From the NCBI RefSeq assembly GCF_014897815.1, contig NZ_JABUZG010000055.1:153916-217915 (forward strand): DNA of 64,000 nt, given 5' to 3'. A model generated the notes under the pieces. It saw only the letters and a program-made list of their open reading frames with translations. It had not been told where the DNA came from and searched no databases. Of this stretch, positions 38,531-46,891 are shown piece after piece (position 1 is the stretch's first letter; every line of letters starts with the position of its first letter). A program made the translations under genes and the position numbers. The DNA is from Psychrobacter sp. PG1. Lineage in GTDB: Bacteria; Pseudomonadota; Gammaproteobacteria; Pseudomonadales; Moraxellaceae.

Positions 38531-39505
38531 ATGCCGCTCAATAATTGGCTATGCATACATCCATCAAGTGCTACGACGTATAGCTCAGAAACAGTATCGC
38601 TAGACAATCGTGGGTTGGCATATGGCGATGGTTTTTTTACCACGATGGGGGTCATCGATGGGCAGATACTGTGGTTGGCTTATCATCAGCAGCGCCTTAT
38701 TTCCCATGCTGAAGCTTTACAACTTGAATTAGACAGTTATTCTGTCATGGCTTTATTGCAGACGCATGCCGAGCAACTACAACAAGGCATGCTGAAACTG
38801 ATGGTGACTCGCGCCGCGCAAGATGTCCGTGGTTATGACTATGTGCCAACCGCATCTGGTAGCGCTTGTGAGATTTGGCTAAAATCCTCTGTGATGACCG
38901 TCACTACGACTGAGCAATTACGCTTGCCTGATGGATGCTTAATCCCGATGCAGCCTATCAGTTCTGCCATTTGCCTATCTTCGCAGCTTGCCTGCTTACC
39001 GCCACCATTAGCCGGACTCAAAAGCCTCAATCGCCTCGACAATGTGCTGGCAAGTGGTGAGCTGCAAGCTATCAAAGCCAAAGTATTGGAAGACAATATT
39101 AAATCAAGCATCAGTGAGGGGTTGCTACGAGATATGAGTGGTCGTTGGGTTGAAGGTACGATGAGTAACGTCTTCTATCAGTTGTCACACTCGCCTTTAT
39201 CAACACTATCATCAGAAAAAACGTCATCAGAAAAATTGTCTACGCTAGCGCTTTATGAAGACAATACAAACTATCTAACCACTGGTCAATGGTATACACC
39301 ATCCATGGCGAAATCTGGCGTCGCTGGCGTGATGCGGCAAGTCATTATCGATGCTTTGTCTGGTACGGAGCAGCCCGTCATTGTCAGGTCTTTGCAAGAG
39401 GAAGATCTACCGCATTTAAGCAAGCTGTTCTTTTGTAATGCACTACGAGGCATTATTTCAATGAGTAGCCTGACGTTATTATCGGGTGAAATGGTGAGAT
39501 TTTAA
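38531..39505 (+). CDS. pabC: Aminodeoxychorismate lyase (PabC), class IV PLP enzyme
   Basis: PabC releases pyruvate from 4-amino-4-deoxychorismate to give p-aminobenzoate for folate. Class IV aminotransferase blocks are DNRGLAYGDGFFTTMGV, HQQRLISHAEAL, the catalytic lysine in AGLKSLNRLDNVLA, and EGTMSNVFY. At 324 residues from the ATG it is longer than E. coli PabC (269), mainly through two inserts (around residues 145-170 and 225-255). An in-frame GTG at 38519 is an alternative start. In many gammaproteobacteria pabC is followed directly by mltG and tmk; here a three-gene island lies between. Confidence 0.88.
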   Translation: MPLNNWLCIHPSSATTYSSETVSLDNRGLAYGDGFFTTMGVIDGQILWLAYHQQRLISHAEALQLELDSYSVMALLQTHAEQLQQGMLKLMVTRAAQDVRGYDYVPTASGSACEIWLKSSVMTVTTTEQLRLPDGCLIPMQPISSAICLSSQLACLPPPLAGLKSLNRLDNVLASGELQAIKAKVLEDNIKSSISEGLLRDMSGRWVEGTMSNVFYQLSHSPLSTLSSEKTSSEKLSTLALYEDNTNYLTTGQWYTPSMAKSGVAGVMRQVIIDALSGTEQPVIVRSLQEEDLPHLSKLFFCNALRGIISMSSLTLLSGEMVRF

Positions 39506-39511
39506 GCGATT

Positions 39512-39709
39512 CTAATCGTATTTAAAAATATTAAACTTGGTATCAATAAAGTCATCTTGGTACAAAATAACTTCCTCATTGCGATACATATCTCGCACTT
39601 TTAATAGTGCTTCTTGCTCGTTCTCTGCGTTAACCTCCACTATATTATTCAACGTCTCGACAATCTCTATCTGAAAGGCTCTTTTCAGTTTTTTATCTAC
39701 TTTCATCAT
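39512..39709 (-). CDS. DpnD/PcfM-like small protein
   Basis: A 65-residue protein, FQIEIVETLNNIVEVNAENE followed by EALLKVRDMYRNEEVILYQDDFIDTKF, which matches the DpnD-PcfM family pattern (a strand with ETL, an acidic helix with EAL..V..MY.NEE, and a final DDF-DT-F). In Streptococcus pneumoniae dpnD is the small gene of unknown function following the DpnI gene. Here it lies 0.7 kb from the DpnI-like gene on the same strand, with an opposite-strand gene between. Its stop is 6 bp from the end of pabC. Only a weak ribosome site is present. Family assignment is by pattern recognition. Confidence 0.78.
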   Translation of the reverse strand: MMKVDKKLKRAFQIEIVETLNNIVEVNAENEQEALLKVRDMYRNEEVILYQDDFIDTKFNIFKYD

Positions 39710-39864
39710 TACTATTCCCGATATATGCTTATCAAAATTTCTTGAGTATTTATATATTCTAGGTTAGTAAAGGCGCTTAAAAAGAAGTGATCGTCTTTTG
39801 TTACGTAGACTTGTGCGATAAGGAAAATCGATCAATGATAGTGTTTTGATAAGGAGAGATATCC

Positions 39865-40431
39865 ATGGACTACATCTACGAAGATGAACGAATACCTTTA
39901 CAAATCCGTCGACTATTAATTTTTGATGAGATTTGCAAATTAGCAAAAAAACAACCTGATGAAATTATTCACTTATCAAGATTCACTAAATTATCGCTCG
40001 GTGTTATGTATTTGAAAGACTTTAAAAAGTTTATTGCGTTTGGCGGTGTGTTTGAGTACGCAGAAACAAGAGAAGAAGTTATCGAGCAACGTATTAGAGT
40101 CTTTCCTAACGACGAACCAGTCACACGTGCGCTGACAGTCAACTTAAAACAGTTTACTCAGCCCGCGCGCACAGCTATCCAGCTGGTCTGGTATTGGAAT
40201 AAATATGTTAAAAATAGAATGCACGCTTACGTCGATTATCGTGAAGAGCACTTTTTTAAAATCAATGATGAAATTGATGGAGAGTATCCATCGCATAAGT
40301 GTCATGGCCGTTTAGTTGCAACGGCACGTTTACCTTTATGGGACGATAGAGATGATTTAATTGCAGACGTGTACCGTGATAATGAGGGAAAACCAAGGCC
40401 TGAGCGATTCAATGAGAAACGTTTAATATAG
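39865..40431 (+). CDS. Unrecognised protein of the DpnI island
   Basis: A 188-residue soluble protein with no family recognised. It is rich in charged and aromatic residues (IRRLLIFDEICKLAKKQPDE, TAIQLVWYWNKYVKN, YVDYREEHFFKI), has only two cysteines, no signal peptide and no membrane segment. The N-terminal third looks helical and could be a helix-turn-helix, but no clear motif is visible; the C-terminal third ends in a basic, Pro-containing stretch (NEGKPRPERFNEKRLI). AAGGAGAG stands 8 bp before the ATG, a strong ribosome site. The 3' end overlaps the stop of the convergent DpnI-like gene by 9 bp. Its position suggests a role with, or regulation of, the restriction enzyme; that is inference. 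Confidence 0.75.
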   Translation: MDYIYEDERIPLQIRRLLIFDEICKLAKKQPDEIIHLSRFTKLSLGVMYLKDFKKFIAFGGVFEYAETREEVIEQRIRVFPNDEPVTRALTVNLKQFTQPARTAIQLVWYWNKYVKNRMHAYVDYREEHFFKINDEIDGEYPSHKCHGRLVATARLPLWDDRDDLIADVYRDNEGKPRPERFNEKRLI

Positions 40432-41187
40432 TTTTTGATATTGCCCACGACCAGTAAATCCAATAATGCCTTTATCTCGCAACACTTGTAATTGCTGACG
40501 GATTTTATCTTTAATGTGATTATTTTCAGGATGTTTACGCTGTAATTCATCAGCAAAAGCATAAACCTGATTGAGAGAAAAATTAACGTTCAGTTTATCA
40601 ATACATTGCCAAACATCTAACGTCCAACCACGTGAGGTCGTAGATTGCTCGCGTAAAAACAAGGTTTTTTGAAATTGCTCGGTGACATTATCGCGTGGTA
40701 TGACTTGCTGGTCTTTGACCAAAAATACTTTGCCTGATTCTGGCACTTGTCGTAAATCAATATTGCAACCAACCCAACCGGCACGTTTAGCAGTGACTGA
40801 TAAAGGCTTACGTTTGACAATCATATCAGGCTTAAAAAAATGCTTAGGAATAATCAGGAAGTTGTTAACGCTATATTCTTGAGAATAGGTTAAAAAGAAA
40901 AAGTTAGGATTATTGTCGCTACTGATACGCTCAATCATGGTGTCATAAGCGCCGTCATTGATAATGTTGCTTAACTTTGCTTGCTTACTTTTTAGCTCAT
41001 ATTGCTCATTACAATTTGCACAATAAAAGTCAGCGACAGGCTGATTGTTAGTAAATTCCGCCAATGGTTCAGCATCGCAATTAGGGCAGTAACTTTGCTT
41101 AGCAACCCAATCTTCACTGAGTACTCTAATGATTTGACTAGGCGACTTGTAATTTTTGGCAAGGTTTTGATTAAAATGTAGGTTCAT
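40423..41187 (-). CDS. dpnI: DpnI-type methylation-dependent restriction endonuclease
   Basis: A 254-residue protein, exactly the length of Streptococcus pneumoniae DpnI, and strikingly similar throughout. DpnI cuts GATC when adenine is methylated. The PD-(D/E)XK active site is conserved: Asp53, Glu64 and Lys66 (in VADFYC and YELKSK). The zinc cysteines are C34, C37, C56 and C59. Further blocks are NDGAYDTMIERISSDNNPNF, KRAGWVGCNIDLRQVP and FLREQSTTSRGWTLDV; the C-terminal winged helix ends in IKDKIRQQLQVLRDKGIIGF. It should destroy incoming Dam-methylated DNA, so the host must not methylate GATC adenine. No methyltransferase is nearby. Base composition is richer in A+T than the flanking pabC and mltG. 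Confidence 0.95.
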   Translation of the reverse strand: MNLHFNQNLAKNYKSPSQIIRVLSEDWVAKQSYCPNCDAEPLAEFTNNQPVADFYCANCNEQYELKSKQAKLSNIINDGAYDTMIERISSDNNPNFFFLTYSQEYSVNNFLIIPKHFFKPDMIVKRKPLSVTAKRAGWVGCNIDLRQVPESGKVFLVKDQQVIPRDNVTEQFQKTLFLREQSTTSRGWTLDVWQCIDKLNVNFSLNQVYAFADELQRKHPENNHIKDKIRQQLQVLRDKGIIGFTGRGQYQKLY

Positions 41188-41354
41188 AACCAGTTTTCGT
41201 TATTAGAGAAAAGGAAAAATACCAAAAGAAGGTAGAAATATTAGCCCATATCAGCAGGCGTAAATACCAAGATAATTCATAAGCTAAGCAAATACCATTG
41301 AAAATCGCACGGTTCAGTGCTAAATTCTAGCAAACTTCTGCCTCGCGAGTTGCC

Positions 41355-42647
41355 ATGAGCAAGCCTACATCTGAAACGCCTCCTGAACGCCCTAATGAAA
41401 CGCCATCGAATAAACCAGATAGCAGTGTTGAGGAGCGTGTCGATACCACACTACCGGACACGCAACCAGCAGTTGATGGGGTAGAGGAAACGCCAGCGAC
41501 AGATGTGTCACTCATCAGTGGAGCGGCTAAGCCACGCGAATATAAAGCCGATAATCAATCGTTCTTTATGCAGCGTGGTTATCAAGTGTTGCTAGTGTTG
41601 GGGCTTATCGCTGCGTTTTTCTTAGTGATGGTCTATCAGACATTGTTTGGGCGGATTGAGCAGCCAAAGCAAATGGTCACCATTGAGCAGGGTCAGAGCT
41701 ATTACGGCTTACTGCCGCAGTGGCAACAGCAAATCCCGCTGTTTTCTGCCACGATTGCCAAGCTCTATATGAAAACACAAGTCGATGGCCCCTTACATGC
41801 TGGTATTTATCAATTACCAGAAAACCCTACCTTTGCTGAAACGCTACATATACTTGGGCAAGGGGTAAAAGCATCGATGGTAAAAGTGCAAATCATCGAA
41901 GGCAAAACCTCTAAAGATTTGTATCAGACGTTACGGGATAATAAAGGCATCAAAAAAGAGGTGCTGACCGACGATAGTGGCAATGATAGAGACAATGCTG
42001 GTATTGCTCAAGCGTTGGATTTGGTCGGTATATTGCCAAATGAAGTGATCAATAGTAACGACCCTATCGTCAATCACAATCTTGAAGGCTGGTTTGCCCC
42101 TGACACTTATTATTATGGGGAAGGTAGCACTGATAAGCAGGTACTGACCGATTTATATAAGCGTCAACAGCAAGTATTGACTGAAGCGTGGGAAAATCGT
42201 GCGCCCAATTTACCTTATAAGACGCCTTATGAGGCGTTAGTGATGGCCTCTATCATCGAAAAAGAAACCAGTGTGGCAGAAGAGCGTCCTTTGGTCTCTG
42301 CGGTGTTTAGAAATCGCTTAGATAAAGGCATGCGAATGCAGACCGATCCGACCATCATCTATGGTATGGGCAGTCGCTATGAAGGTAACATTCGCCGTAA
42401 AGACATTGATGAAAAAACGTCTTATAACACTTATCAAATTGACGGCCTACCGCCAACACCTATCGCGCTACCATCGGCTGCCTCTATCGAAGCGACCTTG
42501 CATCCAGCAGATAGTGACGCATTGTACTTTGTAGCGACGGGTAATGGCGGGCACAAATTTACTAATAGCTTGGCGGCGCACAATCAAGCGGTAAAAGAAT
42601 ATCTCGGCGTCATGCGTGAGAAAAAATCACAAACCCCGCCGCAGTAA
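41355..42647 (+). CDS. mltG: Endolytic murein transglycosylase MltG
   Basis: MltG is an inner-membrane lytic transglycosylase that cuts nascent glycan and ends chain elongation. An N-terminal polar, Pro/Thr-rich region of about 70 residues is followed by one transmembrane helix (YQVLLVLGLIAAFFLVMVY, about 74-92) and the periplasmic YceG domain. The catalytic glutamate is in ALVMASIIEKETSVAEERPLVSAVF reduced to ASIIEKETS, and the substrate block is MRMQTDPTIIYGMG followed by YNTYQIDGLPPTPIALPS. It is 430 residues (E. coli 340), the excess being the N-terminal tail. It belongs with pabC and tmk, from which it is now separated on one side. Confidence 0.94.
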   Translation: MSKPTSETPPERPNETPSNKPDSSVEERVDTTLPDTQPAVDGVEETPATDVSLISGAAKPREYKADNQSFFMQRGYQVLLVLGLIAAFFLVMVYQTLFGRIEQPKQMVTIEQGQSYYGLLPQWQQQIPLFSATIAKLYMKTQVDGPLHAGIYQLPENPTFAETLHILGQGVKASMVKVQIIEGKTSKDLYQTLRDNKGIKKEVLTDDSGNDRDNAGIAQALDLVGILPNEVINSNDPIVNHNLEGWFAPDTYYYGEGSTDKQVLTDLYKRQQQVLTEAWENRAPNLPYKTPYEALVMASIIEKETSVAEERPLVSAVFRNRLDKGMRMQTDPTIIYGMGSRYEGNIRRKDIDEKTSYNTYQIDGLPPTPIALPSAASIEATLHPADSDALYFVATGNGGHKFTNSLAAHNQAVKEYLGVMREKKSQTPPQ

Positions 42648-42745
42648 TTCAATCCTCTATCTTTTCTCAAAACCTATCGTGAACTGAGCGTTATGCAACT
42701 GTCTACATAACGACATAACGCTCATCAATGACATAAGGTCATATC

Positions 42746-43486
42746 ATGTCAGCACCTATACAAAACCATGTATCTCAAACAGTCCAGTTGAGAGCAAAGC
42801 AGCCCAAAACAAGTCAGCCCAAAGCAAGCAATGACATCAATGATATCGCACTCAATCAAGGGCGCTTTATCAGTTTTGAAGGTACTGAGGGCGTAGGCAA
42901 AACGACTGCCATTGAGCAGCTGTGCACACGCTTAGACGATAGTAATATTGCGTATCTGCGTACCCGTGAGCCGGGTGGTAGCCCGTTTGCAGAACGTTTG
43001 CGCGCTATATTATTGGACCCTGCGACCGACATCAATGATGATACAGAGCTATTGCTACTATTTGCGGCGCGCTGCGACCATATGCAGCAGGTGATTCTGC
43101 CAGCGCTACAACGTGGGACGTGGGTAATATGCGATCGTTTTACCGATTCTACCATTGCTTATCAGGGCTTTGGGCGCGCACATGGCGATGCGGTGGTACG
43201 AGCCAAAATTGAATCACTTATCGAGCAGTTTGTGCCGCAACTACCTGAGCTGACATTGTGGCTGGATTTGCCCGTATTAGAAGGCATGGCACGCGCTAAT
43301 AAACGTAGCGCCGCTGATAGATTTGAGCAGCAAGCGACCGAATTTTTTACTTGGGTACATAAAGGCTTTAACACGCTGGCGACTCAGCATCCCGAACGGA
43401 TACAGCGCATTGACGCATCAGGCACAGCCGATGAGGTGAGCGCGCGAGTATGGCAGGCGGTACAAGGCAGATTTGATGTTTCTTAA
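42746..43486 (+). CDS. tmk: Thymidylate kinase
   Basis: Tmk phosphorylates dTMP to dTDP. The P-loop is FEGTEGVGKTT at about residues 44-54, followed by LRTREPGGSPFAERLRAILL, the DRF motif in WVICDRFTDSTIAYQGFGR, and LTLWLDLPVLEGMAR. It has 246 residues against 213 in E. coli because of an N-terminal Gln/Lys-rich extension of about 35 residues. No internal start with a good ribosome site is evident, so the extension may be real. A strong terminator follows. Confidence 0.94.
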   Translation: MSAPIQNHVSQTVQLRAKQPKTSQPKASNDINDIALNQGRFISFEGTEGVGKTTAIEQLCTRLDDSNIAYLRTREPGGSPFAERLRAILLDPATDINDDTELLLLFAARCDHMQQVILPALQRGTWVICDRFTDSTIAYQGFGRAHGDAVVRAKIESLIEQFVPQLPELTLWLDLPVLEGMARANKRSAADRFEQQATEFFTWVHKGFNTLATQHPERIQRIDASGTADEVSARVWQAVQGRFDVS

Positions 43487-43517
43487 CGGATTTTATACAG
43501 CCATCACCTAGCCAAAT

Positions 43518-43547
43518 AAAAAGCCCCAACATTGCGTTGGGGCTTTT
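43518..43547. terminator. Terminator between tmk and the antiporter gene
   Basis: AAGCCCCAAC and GTTGGGGCTT form a 10 bp stem with a 5-base loop and T-run. Serves convergent transcripts. Confidence 0.9.
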
Positions 43548-43636
43548 GTGTTTTATAAACTGTTATATTCTATAAAGTATCAAAACAGTCATCAAGATAT
43601 TGTCAAAACTGTGTTAAAACAAAGCTGTGGCAACGA

Positions 43637-46009
43637 TTATTTATCCTGTTTATTCACAGCTTTATTATCTGAAATTTCTTGAACATTGTCTTTGTTAATG
43701 TTGTCTTTAGTAATATCGCCATCAGAGCTTGCATTGGTTGTATTATCTTGACCAGAGTCGGGTAGACGATTTGGATCAAGCGCGCCCTTCTTAGTTTTAG
43801 GTGCGTTGCCATTACCATTCGTACTACTATTGTTAGACACCTTATTTTTAGGAATTGCCTTCGAAGTCGCTGTCGAGTTGGCTGATATGACGCCTTTATT
43901 AACGACGTCAATAGACTTATCTTTTGACGTTATTACTTTGTCATTCAAGGTGTCTGGCGTGGTTTTAGTTCCAGCACTGCTGCTCGAATGGTTTGATACC
44001 TCAGTATCTGCATTTTGCTCAGCGACTCTCTGCTCAGTGATTTTCTGCTCAGCAATTATTTCTTTAGCGCTGTCGCTATCAGTGGCAGTGGATTGTTCTG
44101 TTGCATCAACACTATCATCGCTCAGCTCTTTTTCTTTACGCTTTTCAGGTGCTTTTGAGCTGGACTCAAAGTTAGCATCAGCTGCCAGTCGCGCCTGCTC
44201 TTGTTTAGGTGTCACGTCGACAGGTTTTGGCTGTACTTCATCTTCCACTACCAGTGAGATGAGCTTGCGATCGCGTGGCACGATGCCATCAAACTTATCG
44301 GTAATGACGTGTAGCTTGCCTTCTTTGTCGATTGTATACAGCGGCACGAATTGCTTATTGTCGGCTTTGTATTGCTCAAAGCTGTAGCTGTCGGTGATGT
44401 TGGTAATCTTGATACGGGCTTTTTTCGACAGCATGCTGGCAAGTTTGGTATAGGTGACGTCTTTGCCAAACAGCCACTGCGAGTGGAAGTTGCCTTGCTT
44501 ATCATCGCGCTCGCTTTTGACCTTTTCGTCGCTGAACTTGAGACGGTACAATTTGCGCTCACCAAATTCATGACGATAATGAATCTCAGATAAGGTGTTC
44601 ATCTCTTTGTCCATACTCATGGCAAACAGCCGACCGATACCGATCAGGTCAAGATGATGATCGGCATGATCAGAGATGGGATTGCCAAAATAAGTACGCA
44701 GACCACTCATGCGTGCGCGGGCAATATTGGTATAGTTGTTGTGTGCGACGATGACATCAAAGCCCTGATCTTTTAGAGAAGTTGCTACCAAAAGCGCAAT
44801 GGGATTTGAGCCGACGATAAGAATACCATTAGTCTCAGGCTCACGGACACCCAGCAAGTTTCCGACTATTTTCGCCCCCAAGCCCTGAATCATAACCGTG
44901 CCAATAATGACCATGAATACTAAGGGTACAAGCAGTTCAACACCTTGAATATCATACTCTTGCAGACGAATCGCAAACAACGATGAAATAGCCGCAGCGA
45001 CGATACCACGTGGCCCAATCCAACTAATCATCAGCTTTTCATTGGTCTTTAAGTTTGAGCCAATAGACGATGCCCAAACGGATAAAGGTCGCGCCACAAA
45101 CATGACGATAGCAAGTAACACCAGACCTGCGAAACCAACGCTAAGTAAGCTTTCCAGCTCTACACGTGCTGCAAGGATAATAAACAGCACAGAGATAAGA
45201 AGGATGGTTAAAGATTCATTGAACTCTAAAATCGTATCGCGTGGGAATTTTGGCCAATTCGCCAATGCCACGCCCAATACGGTGACTGTCAATAGCCCAG
45301 ACTCATGCTCTAAATGGTTCGATACTGAAAATAACACCAAGACAAAGGCAAGCGTAAAGACATTGCGTAAAAATTCAGGAATCATATGCCGACGCATCAA
45401 GAAGGCAAGCAGCCAAGCGCCTGCCATACCCATCGCTGTCGCTAATACCACGATTTTGGCAAACAATAAGATACTGCTGGCTTCGCCGCCTGAGATGATG
45501 TATTCATAAACCAAAACCACGGCAATAGCGCCGATTGGGTCAATGATGATACCTTCCCATTTGAGGATATTAGAGATGGTCTTATTGGGACGCACACTAC
45601 GTAATAGCGGCATAATCACCGTTGGACCCGTGACGCACACGAGCGCACCGAACAGCAAAGCAATCAGTGGATCGACATCGAATAAGAGATAAGTCGATAA
45701 CGCCACGATAGCAATGGTGATAAGTACACCGACCGACACCAGCATTTGCACCACGGTGCCATGCTGTTTAATCTCGTCAAACTCTAACGTCAGCGAGCCT
45801 TCAAATAGGATAATCGCCACGCCCAAAGAGATGAAGGGGAACATCAGCTCTCCCAGCACCAAGTCAGGATCGAAGACTCCCAGCACTGGGCCCACGATAA
45901 TGCCAATCAGTAATAAAAATAAAATGGACGGTTGCTTTAAATACCAAGCCAACCATTGGGCAGCAATGCCAATCCCAACCACGCCAGATAATAATAGGGC
46001 GGTATCCAT
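43637..46009 (-). CDS. CPA1-type sodium/proton antiporter with cytoplasmic tail
   Basis: A membrane antiporter of the monovalent cation:proton CPA1 group, related to NhaP-type proteins. About 12 transmembrane segments fill residues 1-400, with SLGVAIILFEGSLTLEFDE, CVTGPTVIMPLLRSV and WEGIIIDPIGAIAVVLV (containing the conserved Asp) as family landmarks, and SWIGPRGIVAAAISSLFA near the end. A cytoplasmic TrkA-N-like nucleotide-binding domain follows (ILIVGSNPIALLVATSLKDQGFDVIVAH reduced to its start ILIVGSNPIAL). The last ~170 residues are Ser/Thr/Asn/Glu-rich and low-complexity. Total 790 residues. It likely contributes to sodium and pH homeostasis in salt. Ion specificity cannot be read. Confidence 0.88.
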   Translation of the reverse strand: MDTALLLSGVVGIGIAAQWLAWYLKQPSILFLLLIGIIVGPVLGVFDPDLVLGELMFPFISLGVAIILFEGSLTLEFDEIKQHGTVVQMLVSVGVLITIAIVALSTYLLFDVDPLIALLFGALVCVTGPTVIMPLLRSVRPNKTISNILKWEGIIIDPIGAIAVVLVYEYIISGGEASSILLFAKIVVLATAMGMAGAWLLAFLMRRHMIPEFLRNVFTLAFVLVLFSVSNHLEHESGLLTVTVLGVALANWPKFPRDTILEFNESLTILLISVLFIILAARVELESLLSVGFAGLVLLAIVMFVARPLSVWASSIGSNLKTNEKLMISWIGPRGIVAAAISSLFAIRLQEYDIQGVELLVPLVFMVIIGTVMIQGLGAKIVGNLLGVREPETNGILIVGSNPIALLVATSLKDQGFDVIVAHNNYTNIARARMSGLRTYFGNPISDHADHHLDLIGIGRLFAMSMDKEMNTLSEIHYRHEFGERKLYRLKFSDEKVKSERDDKQGNFHSQWLFGKDVTYTKLASMLSKKARIKITNITDSYSFEQYKADNKQFVPLYTIDKEGKLHVITDKFDGIVPRDRKLISLVVEDEVQPKPVDVTPKQEQARLAADANFESSSKAPEKRKEKELSDDSVDATEQSTATDSDSAKEIIAEQKITEQRVAEQNADTEVSNHSSSSAGTKTTPDTLNDKVITSKDKSIDVVNKGVISANSTATSKAIPKNKVSNNSSTNGNGNAPKTKKGALDPNRLPDSGQDNTTNASSDGDITKDNINKDNVQEISDNKAVNKQDK

Positions 46010-46891
46010 AAATTGATCCTTTTATAATCTTGTCGTATTTTATAGCTATCAACCGCTTTTTTAGAGTAGCGGCTGCCAGTAGTATAGTAATAAGTTGACG
46101 CTACTCGCTATAGAGACACATCTCTATGAAACGTAAGCGACGACAATGGTATCCATCATGAATCACAACATGAGCCAGATATGATATAACTACTATAGAG
46201 TAGTAAAGACAAAAGCATTGCTAGAAAAAATCGTCAATCTCATATAAATCGTATATGGCATCACGCTCGCTCAGTCTATTATTGATAGTACTGTCACGCG
46301 ACTTTTTTTATCCATTTATCTTGAATCGACCATCGCATTATTCTAGTGATGCAAAAGATGAGCAATAAGGGTAATAATAGCCAGCTTTATAAAACAATAG
46401 TCAATAATGATTATTTATAGACTTTAGTTTGCTTAAAAAGTTATTTGGCTTGCTATCATAACATGCTTTTATTTCATGCTGAGCAAGGCCGTATATAGCA
46501 CTATATTAGTAGGCAGTGGTAAAAATATACAATAACTGGGTCAAATAATTGCGCCTTGGGTTATCCTACATGATCGGAATAATGACAAAATAGCACGATG
46601 ACTTATCATACAGTAGCCGTCTTTATCATGCACCTAGCGAGGATTATCATTGTTTTGGGGTGTTTATATAAGGAAAGGCGAATGGTTGATGGCATAAGGG
46701 TATAAAAAACAGTAATCTAATAAACGACTAGATAGCGACTAAAAAGGTTGGCCGCCATAACATTCAGTGCCGATGCAACGTTTGTCATATACGGATTTGA
46801 TTAAAATTAAAACATTGTATTCGCCTCACTAGCGATAGTAGCCAAAACATAACCACTAAAAATAACAACGATTACTTATATGGAGGACAAC
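46010..46891. other. Long gene-free region between antiporter and protease genes
   Basis: About 880 bp. It contains the diverged repeat copy D, a small hairpin (ATAGAGA/TCTCTAT at 46109-46126) and an inverted repeat GAGTAGCG/CGCTACTC. No coding potential was seen on either strand. It should hold both divergent promoters. Confidence 0.6.
46229..46335 (-). repeat. Dispersed MITE-like repeat, copy D (diverged)
   Basis: GTCAATCTCATATAAATCG, CACGCTCGCTCAGTCTA and TTATCTTGAATCGACCAT align along the same ~105 bp element as the reverse complement of 54081-54188. The terminal TATAGTC/GACTATA bases have decayed. Confidence 0.65.

Noticed and set aside
43806..45509. Plus-strand open frames inside the antiporter gene
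   Set aside because: Antisense shadows of the transporter and its Ser-rich tail.
46081..46126. Small hairpins upstream of the protease gene as terminators
   Set aside because: No T-run and no gene ending beside them; noted only as part of the gene-free region.
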